DNA of 64,000 nucleotides from positions 372,001 to 436,000 of the forward strand of contig JBBBDQ010001271.1 in the NCBI GenBank assembly GCA_037127315.1, in the 5' to 3' direction. This stretch comes from Ascarosepion bandense. Lineage: Eukaryota > Mollusca > Cephalopoda > Sepiida > Sepiidae. The position numbers and the translations under genes were made by a program. Positions 55,801 to 64,000 of the stretch are shown here, piece by piece; positions within the stretch are counted from its first letter, which is position 1, and each line of letters starts with the position of its first letter. The notes under the pieces were generated by a model that worked only from the letters and a program-made list of their open reading frames with translations, did not search any database and was not told the origin of the DNA.

Positions 55801-56254
55801 AAAATTGAAAGATTAAAGAAAGATTGAAAAATGTTAGATTCCAATCAAAATAATTTATGTTTGAAATACACCAGAGTATTTCGCTTATTAGAAATAGTAA
55901 ATTTAATAATTTACCTTTCAATTAAAACTATAATAAAAGTTTCAAGAAAACTTTTTTTTTCAATAAAATTTAAAATTAAGATATCAAAGAGGAGTAGAGT
56001 TAACTAGTGTTAAGTTAAAGTTTCTTAAAAATGATTATATATTGACAGCTGTGCTTAGGAGATTATCGTATTATCATTTTATGGTAGTAACTGTTTGCTC
56101 AGTCTTACTTCTCTTGCGTTTCCTGTCTTTCTGCTTACATCACAGAAAATGTTTATCTTGTTAATTTTTGAAACAGGCTATATTATCAAACATGAAGTAT
56201 ATGGATATACAATAATTGTACTGCATCATCCAAATAAAATATAATGTCCGACAG

Positions 56255-56298
<44 letters not shown>

Positions 56299-57804
56299 TA
56301 ACTTTTCTCTAAATCTCTACTTGTCGCTTACCCTCTTAAGCCCATCTATAACAACAGCATTATATGAAACCAGAATCATTAACCATATTTTTGAACAGAT
56401 AATACCTTCATACAAATGTTTCTGTTTAATATGCACAGCAAAGTCTTCATCGTTCTGTTCGTCCTAATCGAGGTCACACGAGCGAACTATTCTCATGCAA
56501 AACCTCATATACTTGTCCGGAATTGTCTTAATTTTCAAAAAAAATATGAGACTTCCTTTGAAAAATATTCGATCACATTTAAAAATGTATGATATATTAT
56601 TCTTTATAGTAATGCTAAACAGTAACTGAAGGCATCTTCTTGAATAGTCTCGCCAGATGTAGACATTAATATGGATGTCATGCATAGATCAAAACTCTCT
56701 CAGAAATATATAATCTGTCAGCTGAATACAATAGCTTCCTCAGATAAATATTTTGAAATAGGTTTGAGCGAATGAAGCCTTTAGGTCTTCGCGAAGATCA
56801 CGTATGTCTGGCACTACAGAATCACAAAACAGTGTAGAAGAAACCACATCACTAGAAGACAACCAACGGCTGTAACATCTAAAATGGTTAGCACATGTAA
56901 ATCGATGAAAAATAATGAAATAATGAAGATATTTACGTTCCACACAACTTGAAATAGAAGGTTGTAAAGGAAATTTTCATCAATAATAGAAAGGGTGATA
57001 ACAGCGAATAGAGAAAACTATTTTCATTAAAATTACTTTTAAGAGAAACATTTTATAAACTTCAATCAAATGTAGTATTGGTGTCTCGGTCAATGAATAT
57101 TTTTCTTATAATTAGAAGGCAATTAATCTCTTCCTTCTCCATTTCGACAACACGGTTCGAGAAAGAGGCGTTCTGAAAAAAATCTGGCTCCATTTATTAA
57201 CAGTTTTTATTTATAATGTACGGGCCATCAAGTAGACGTCCAGTCAGTTGTTTTACAACAATTCTGCTTGGATATTGCAAAGTGTGTAAAATATTTTACA
57301 TGAGTACAATGAAATAACTGTATCTGTATAGAATAGATGACGCACAATAAGTCAGATTTGTTAACATAATGGACAAATATTTTGAAAAATATTTCATCTT
57401 TAGTGCTTAAAAATTTATGCAAAAATATTTCCCCCCTAAGCTGGTTATCATCAAGTGTATTTAGAGATTCTAGATGAAATGCAAAGAAGAATCTGCAATT
57501 TATTGGTCTTTGCCTGGCACATCAGTTTCAGTCACCTATCCACCGCCTTAATGTAGTATCTATTTAGTTTCTATAAATAGTTTTATGGTTATTTTTCTGA
57601 TGCGCGTTTTTCATTGTGACCTGGATCTTATTAATTTAAGTATATGACTAGACTGGCGAAAAGGTTCCATCATTTTACGATTGTGCATCAACTTTTTCCG
57701 TTTTCAGGTAAGTATCTAGAGAAAAAAAAACTTGATCAAATACAAAATCTGTTTGAATAATTTATTTTGATAACTAAAAAATATTGCACCAATATATGTT
57801 TTTT

Positions 57805-59110
57805 TAATCATTTCACCCCAAGCAAGGCATTCCACTGCCAATATTGCGCAGGGGGTTACATAGGGGAAAGTGATGAGAAAGAGTGGTTAGTTATAGGAAA
57901 TGACGGATGAGGATACCGAGGTTGGGGGTTGGGTAGATGGGAAGTGTGTTTGAGAGAATGGATGTGAGTTAGTGTGATAAGCGGTATCTATTGACCTCAC
58001 ATTTAAATTCTTGGAGATTGTAGCTGTCGGGGAAGCATGTATATGGAAGGGAATTCCACAGGCGGGAAGTGCGAGAAAAGAAGCTGTTAGAGTAGAAACT
58101 GCGGCTACATTTGATCTGTTTCACTGTAGTGGGACCTAGTTGCTAATCTATTACCTCGTGCAAATTCATACCTAGGGGGCACCAGTGATCTACGTTCATC
58201 GCAGCAGAAGCCATGAAAGTATTTCTAGATGAGGCACTGGGAAGCCACATCACGCCAGTGAGTGAGTGACTGCAGCCGGGCTGCCAAGTCGGTATCGATC
58301 ACATTACAGATTCTCCGTTGTATTTTGTCAAGAACCCCGAGGAGAAGAGCAGGGGCACCCGACCATATGTGGCAGTAAGTATTCAATACACGGGTGGATG
58401 GTAGATTTATATATGTGCAGGATGGACTCAGACGGGAAAAACTTCCAGGCCCTGCACAGAAAACCGATTTTCATAGCAGCGTATTTAGCAATGGATTTGA
58501 TATAGTCATTCCTCTTGGGGCCCGCTGAGAGTGTGAGGCCAAGGAGGCGTGGTGTTTTACTCTCAGGGAGGCTAGCCTGTTCCCTGCTAATGGGAGGTAG
58601 GAGCGATTGTCTATGATGGCTAATTGATATCAGCTTCGTTTTGGAAGCATTAAAATTTACGAGCCATTTCTTTCTCCAGTCCACCAAGGATTGGAGGTCC
58701 TTCTCGAGCTCGGCAGCGAGGTTCGCGTTGTCGCCCACACCAGATTTTTGATCGAGGCGAAAGTAAACTGTGGTGTCATCGGCGTACATGCCTACTTAGG
58801 AACTTATTTCTTAGGGGAGGTCGTTAATGTAGATCAGAAAGAGCGTAGGACCAAGGATAGAGCCTTGAGGGACACCTGCGTTCGTATGGTAGTTTTGGGA
58901 GGTATGTCCGTTTAATACTACCTTCGATGTGCGATTAGAGAGGAATGACTGGATTAAGTCAAACAAATATCCAGTTATACAATAGCTCCAGGAAGCCAAC
59001 ATGCCAGACTCTGTCGAACGCTTTGGCACATTTCTTCGAGACTATAATTGGGATTCCGTCTCCTCCACTCGCTTTGTGAGGGTCAAGTTTTGAGATTATG
59101 TTAGAGACCA
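57805..59110 (-). pseudogene. Non-LTR retrotransposon RT and 3' end, LINE copy 2
   Basis: Minus-strand order: SKLDPHKASGGDGIP, AKAFDRVWH (motif A, after the same internal deletion as copy 1), TGYLFDLIQSFLSNRTSKVV, GVPQGSILGPTLFLIYIND (motif B). Then MYADDTTVYFRL (catalytic YADD) in the open frame 58,789-58,328, IYKSTIHPCIEYLLP, LNSLP-like WNSLPYTCFPD and YNLQEFKCEVNRYRLSH, stop near 57,98x. The 3' UTR ends CTTGGGGTGAAATGATT followed by A-rich sequence at about 57,805, a natural LINE 3' end. Frameshifts near 58,330 and 58,800. Confidence 0.88.
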
Positions 59111-59652
59111 TGGTATATAAAATATATAACTCGATCTTGTCGAATGGTTTAAGTTGGCTTCAGCGAAGCAAAATCAAGCTCTTCTTTAACTATAATGAAA
59201 AATAACAAATATTAGTCATTTTCAGATTGAGTGCAATCCAATTAATTTAATACTTCAATATTAAACGATTATATAACGATGAATTATTATGTTAGGCCTC
59301 TTTAGCGGTGATACAGATACCATGTAAACCAGTACTAACATCGGCGACAAGTCCTCATTTCTCGCAGAGTTTTATCATCTGTCGTTCGCTTGTGAACTGC
59401 ATCCGAGTCACACTCAGATCTTGGTGCATACTGATGCGAGCGACAGGGCAGTCTAGAGTCGTCATTGACCGGGAAGTGGAAAGGGAGGTGAGTTCTTTAG
59501 ATGAGAAAAAAGAATTAGAAATTACCTAAAGTTTGTTGATATTTACTAATCGATATTTAGTTACAACACAAATATATACCACTGAGTGAGAATCAAACTC
59601 ACAGAAATGGTAATAAAGATTAGATTTATTACTGCTAATTAATACAACGAAG

Positions 59653-59908
59653 AAAACTTAAATTGTATGAATTAAAAAATTAAGTTGTATGAATCAGTAT
59701 TTGAAATTAGCTACAGGCATTATTGCATCCAAACAAGATGCAGTTGGCTCATGGAAATTAACAGGGGGATCAGTTCACTGAAAACTTAAATTGTATGAAT
59801 TGAAAAATTAAGTTGTATGAATCAGTATTTGAAATTAGCTACAGGCATTATTGCATCCAAACAAGATGCAGTTGGCTCATGGAAATTAACAGGGGGATCA
59901 GTTCACTG
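59653..59908. repeat. 128-bp tandem doubling unique to copy 2
   Basis: GAAAACTTAAATTGTATGAA to GGGGGATCAGTTCACTG occurs twice in a row here but only once at 2,940-3,067. Confidence 0.95.
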
Positions 59909-60589
59909 AAATAGCAATGATTTTGGGTTAGTTTAACCATTGACTCAAGATTTACTTAGTGGGATTCTTCAAGAAGCTAGAGGTGGTAGTAGCTTAATGG
60001 TTGAAAGGAGGTTGAGCCGAGTTCAGATTGGGATTGAAGCAGTTCATGTCTACTTCGCAATAAGTGCTTGTTGGAAAAGTAGCAAGTATTTGTATCTGCA
60101 CTTCACCTATGGGCAAAAGACTTTTCTTTTGAAAAATAGAAAAAAATAGAAAATAAAAAAATAATTTAAATATTTACTTAATTAATTAAAAACATCACAA
60201 ATATTTGAGAGGAGAGTGAGCCGAGTTTAGATTGCGACTGAAGTCGTTTATATCTATTTCGCAATAAGACCCCTTAAGAAGCGAGCCGCTATTCGTCACT
60301 GCTATCAACTATGAGTAAAAGATTATTAAAAAAAAACAGAAGAAATTACTGTAAAATTTTAATTAATTAATTTTTTAAAAATTAAAAAACTGTAAAATAA
60401 TTGAAAAAAAATAATTTCTTGGATGTAGAACCAGTCCAGATTGCGACTGAAATAGTTTAAAGAGAGCTAATATTCCTCTGTGCCGTTCTTCTTTTATCTG
60501 CTGTGTCTCTTCAGGATATAAGCGATCATGACCCTTCACATCTTCCTGTCTCTTAAAAAGTTTTTAAGTTTTTATATTTTTCCCAAACT

Positions 60590-60652
60590 TTAACTGTAAT
60601 GATGAACTGTGATACAGCAAAACATATCTGTCTGCTGAAGACTATATATATT
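60590..60652 (+). mobile_element. Degenerate hammerhead-only fragment
   Basis: AACTGTAATGATGAACTGTG, ATACAGCAAAACATATCTG, TCTGCTGAAGACTATATATA aligns with the hammerhead end of the copies at 43.13 and 19.66 kb. The core is lost (ATGATGA, CAAAAC). It lies exactly at the right edge of the segmental duplication. Confidence 0.6.
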
Positions 60653-61251
60653 ATGAGGTTTTTGCTGACACATGAGGCGATGATAATTTTACGGAAGGGG
60701 ATCATTATTTGTTAATAGAATAAGATACAACAGTATACAAAACGTTAAAATTTTAGGTACCTTTCGGCACAACATTCCCTCAGAAATAATCGCCGGCAGA
60801 ATAAAACCAAGAAATCGATACGAAAATTTTTTATAAACACTAAACTGAGAGCAAAAACGAGGGGAGCAAATAGAATTTTTTTCATTGAGTATCTAACATC
60901 CTTTCTATTCGCCTTGATAGAACTTCGGCAAAAGGTTGGAATTAACATATACATCCTTATTTATATTTCTAATTTTGCCATTGTCAAATGTACACAGTTT
61001 ATCTGAAAGTAATTGGTTAGCAACGAGAACATGACTGATGAAATTTGAATCAACAGGTTATGACAATAAAAAATAATTACTTCAATAATTATATACAACC
61101 GGATTAAAGCCCCATTTTTGTTATTGTCCAATATTCTTCAAGTTTCTGTCGATCTGGTCCTGCTCCCACTGAGTCTAAATCTAGACAGCACAGAAACTGA
61201 ATATCGTCACATCTAATAGATTCATTTACATTATTGTCTTCTTTTTTTGCG

Positions 61252-61530
61252 TTATCATTTCACCCAAAGCAAAACGGGACCGCCACTTGTGCGCAGCGAG
61301 TTCCACTTAGAAAAAAGACTGGGTACAAGGAGTAGTAAAAAAAGAAAAGAGATGAACGGGATTCAAGAAGCTAGAAAGTGGCAACTGACGTTGCAATTAA
61401 ATTTTTAGAGATTTTAGCGACCATGGAAGCAATTAAACGGAAAGGAGTTCTACAGGCGGAAAGGGCGAGAAAAGAAACTCCTCCAGTAGAAGTGCAGGTG
61501 AATTTACATATTTCAAGGGTGAAAAGTGAG
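61252..61530 (-). pseudogene. LINE 3' end remnant
   Basis: On the + strand, TCATTTCACCCAAAGCAAAA is the complement of the LINE 3' terminus at 57.8 kb. GGAGTTCTACAGGCGGAAAG and CGAGAAAAGAAACTCC correspond to the WN-LP coding segment read antisense (compare 58,050-58,095). Heavily decayed. Confidence 0.6.
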
Positions 61531-61629
61531 ACCTACATGAAAATCTGGTATTCTTCTTCTATGTGTCCTGTACTTTCAAAACGTAGGCGATCATGACCTT
61601 TCACGTCTCTCGATCTCTTGTAGCTTTTC

Positions 61630-61880
61630 TTTTACTCCACCCAACCCAACCATCGCTCTAGCATCCACCTACTCAGGCCCATCAAGCATGCTGCCTTCCC
61701 TTGTGTCTTTTTACGGCTATCTAGCCTGTGAGTATCAGATTCTCCCAGCCCTCCTTCCTCATTATATGTCCCAGGAACTTTGTCTTTTCCTGATGCTCGT
61801 TTACATACTTTCCAAAGCCTCATCATTACTCACGTGCTCAATCCATGATATCCGCAGCATTCTTCTGTAGAAGCACATTT
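61630..61880 (-). pseudogene. LINE 3' coding remnant (endonuclease-RT family)
   Basis: The minus strand reads FYRRMLRISWIEHVSNDEAL, then GESDTHRLDSRKK. This is the tail of non-LTR elements often labelled craniofacial development protein 2-like, here with stops. Related to 3,690-4,010 and, more distantly, to 26,115-26,450. Confidence 0.65.
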
Positions 61881-61889
61881 CAGTTTCTC

Positions 61890-63420
61890 TTAGTTTTCCT
61901 TAAGCTTTGATGAGATTGTCCAGCATTAACAACCATACTGAAGAACTGACATCACATAGCAATCCAGTTCATCTCTTCTTTGTTTCTAGCGAAATTTTCC
62001 TGACTCTTAATACTCTACTCAGCTTCTGGAATTTGGATTTTATCGAGAACCTCGAGATGAATAGTAGGAGCATCTAACCAGATATAGCAACAGTATTTAA
62101 TGTGGATTTGTTTTATTGCAGGTTCACCAACAACGAGCAAAATTGTGATTTTACAGATGGAGAAAAATGAATATTCACGACAGTCAATCCAAAAGCAGAC
62201 GACATTTTATCAGCATTTTTCAAAGTAAAATAAATAAATATGTCTGGAATGCAAGATTTTACATTTCTTCAAATTTTCTAAATTGCGGAAGTTTAAGAAT
62301 TCATATCCAACATGTATTTTGTCCATTTAGATCAACTTATTTTCTTATTAAAATATTTTATATTATATATAATTATATTGTTCTTCATTTCGAAATCGTA
62401 TATCTTATTATATTACCCTCATTATATGATAATCTCTTTATACTATGTTCTCATTATATTATTAGATTATATTTATGAATCCTATGATAGCAAAAATAAA
62501 TTAATAAAATAAATCTATCGAGATAAGCTTGTTAACCATTACACCACGTCGAAATACCACAACGTATACTTTATTTGTATCATTTTCATTCCATCTTCTT
62601 CTTTTATGTGCCATGTTCTTTCAGAATGTAGGCAATCATGGCTTTCCACATCTCCCTGCCATGGTGGCTCTTATCTAGCCTTGCCAAATTATCTGATGTC
62701 ACGCAAAACAAATGGAGTTACATTTTGTATTATAACTTCCACGCCTTACAATATTTTATTATTGATTTTCACCAACAATATTTAACTCGGGCCAAAATCA
62801 CAATTGCAAGTTATGAAATGTTGGTTAAATTCCATAGTGCCCAATTGTCACATTCAAGAAGTTCTTTCATATATACTGTATTCCATAAATGAAAGATATT
62901 TACACTGTTCGAACTGTTGTTCTCATCTTTATTATCATATTCGGCCGTCTTTGGGTGATATAGGCTGGAATTTCGAATTATAAACTTTATTTAATCTACG
63001 AAGTTAGCTTTTTCTAATTCCACGTTCCATTCTTTTTCTAAATCATAGTTAAAAGTCTTGATTTAAGTAATCCTGTGAGTTGACCCTAACAGTTTTAAGT
63101 TCAATACCTGTCCAGAGAGGCCTTACTGCCAGATTCAGGAAAACACTAATAAACAACATCGGATCCTTTTTCTGACCGAATCACATCGTACATACGTGTG
63201 TGAGGTTATTTTTTGTAATTCCTGATTATAAATTGAGAATGATACCAGCAATTACTATTTCCAGCTATTCACATGAAAGTTACTAAAATCGACTTTATTG
63301 ATTTGTTTTATTATAGAATAAATATTATATTATATAATATAATATTAAAAAGCGAATATATTATATTTATATATATATTATATATTTTATTATAGAATGT
63401 TGTAGATTTATATTTCATAT
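61890..63420. other. No recognised gene
   Basis: AT-rich. A (TATA)-type palindromic stretch at 63,310-63,430 precedes the Penelope-like ORF. Small frames at 62,167-62,512 and 62,638-62,892 are T/I/Y-rich with no motif. Confidence 0.5.
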
Positions 63421-63428
63421 ATATATAT

Positions 63429-63466
63429 GCTCCATTTATATTTCCACCTGGAAATATAAATGGAGC
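63429..63466. repeat. Perfect 18-bp-arm hairpin at the Penelope-like 5' edge
   Basis: GCTCCATTTATATTTCCA, spacer CC, then its exact reverse complement. The right arm runs straight into the open frame. Confidence 0.95.
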
Positions 63467-64000
63467 CTTGTGAAAAGGCAAATTGAAATAGCGAAAGAAA
63501 ATCTAGACACATTATACAAGAACAAACATGACCTCTACAACAAACTAAAAGATATAACTACCTCAAACCAACTAGAAGAAATAATGCTCAGACTATCCAA
63601 AATCACCGTAAAATCTGAAGTTGAACACCGTGCAAAAATTGTAAAAAAACTTAATTCACTATACAATGGCACGATCACTCTTCCAAAAAAATTAGATAAA
63701 TTCATAAATCTTTCCAACCATGAACTAACTAAGCACCAAAAAGAATTACTCAATCTTGGACCTAACTGCTATATATACCGTAAGTATAACCAGCTTACTA
63801 AAAAAACTGAAATAGAAACGCTCTATCAAAGCATCACTAAACTACAAGATGAAAAACTTATAACCGTTAAACCCGAACTGAAAGACCTACTTAAGGCTGA
63901 GGCACTCAAAGATCGCCATGATAAAAGCAGAAGCTCCTCAAAAATTCTATCGAAACAACTAAAAAGTGCCGCGCACGAACTACGCAACCACCCTCACATA
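63449..64000 (+). CDS. Penelope-like element ORF, N-terminal part (runs off the window)
   Basis: Open from TGG at 63,449 to the end of the window (184 codons) with no stop. It begins WKYKWSLVKRQIEIAKENLD, so no initiator ATG precedes it. The region is helical and Lys-rich, then reads FINLSNHELTKHQKELLNLG, PNCYIYRKY, KPELKDLLKAEALKDRHDKS and AHELRNHPHI. The LS..E...L.LGP motif and the following Lys-rich helix, leading to an expected D-KG-VVI block, are the N-terminal signature of Penelope-like RTs. This is the very part missing from the copy at 11.4 kb. If the RT follows outside the window, it may be a near-complete element. Confidence 0.75.

Larger units (their letters stand above)
55800..60590. 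repeat. Direct segmental duplication, copy 2
   Basis: Partner of 947-3,990 with an extra ~1.9 kb (56,715-58,600) containing the LINE C-terminus and 3' UTR. Includes (CTAT)n at 56,255-56,297. Confidence 0.9.

Overview
This is eukaryotic DNA: very AT-rich, intron-bearing, and crowded with retroelement fragments and (TA)n, (CA)n, (TC)n and tetranucleotide microsatellites. No bacterial or viral gene organisation is present. The mixture of tRNA-derived SINEs, jockey/CR1-like LINE fragments, several Penelope-like elements, a mariner copy and dense (TA)n tracts resembles a cephalopod mollusc such as an octopus. That assignment is inferred from repeat style, not from a conserved marker gene.

I can assemble one host gene. 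It lies on the + strand from a TATA box at about 10.26 kb to a stop codon at 41,321. It has eight coding exons, all joined in phase 1 and together giving 705 nt (234 codons plus stop). Exon 1 encodes a signal peptide. Exons 2+3, 4+5 and 6+7 each encode one cysteine-rich domain of whey acidic protein (WAP) type, and exon 8 encodes a short cysteine-containing tail. The three two-exon cassettes share intron sequence, so the gene grew by tandem duplication of a two-exon module. Intron 1 is about 14.9 kb and holds most of the mobile elements.

Layout: 0.2-4 kb, parts of a segmental duplication whose partners are at 47 kb (inverted) and 55.8-60.6 kb (direct), with LINE fragments. 5-10 kb, LINE and mariner remnants, a degenerate Helitron-like coding repeat and a SINE body. 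10.3-25.3 kb, promoter, exon 1 and intron 1. Intron 1 contains a foldback MITE, a Penelope-like element with an uninterrupted RT plus GIY-YIG frame, a tandem duplication of about 1.9 kb, hammerhead-like ribozymes on tRNA-like elements, a second decayed RT/GIY-YIG element, and large palindromes. 25.3-41.3 kb, the three WAP-like cassettes with homologous introns and a 25-bp minisatellite. 41.3-54 kb, 3' flank, LINE, foldback elements with a tRNA-like loop, a gag fragment, a mariner copy and a 98-bp higher-order minisatellite. 54.7-60.6 kb, duplicated blocks. 60.6-64 kb, LINE remnants and the 5' part of a Penelope-like ORF running off the window.

The most interesting system is a set of hammerhead-ribozyme-like structures in two settings. 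One is a short element with RNA polymerase III-type A and B boxes (best copy 19,650-19,880). The other is palindromic Penelope-type terminal sequences (17.07, 20.9 and 50.9 kb). The RT-bearing Penelope-like elements in the same window are plausible sources of the copying machinery. All functional statements are inferences from reading the sequence; no search or folding program was run.
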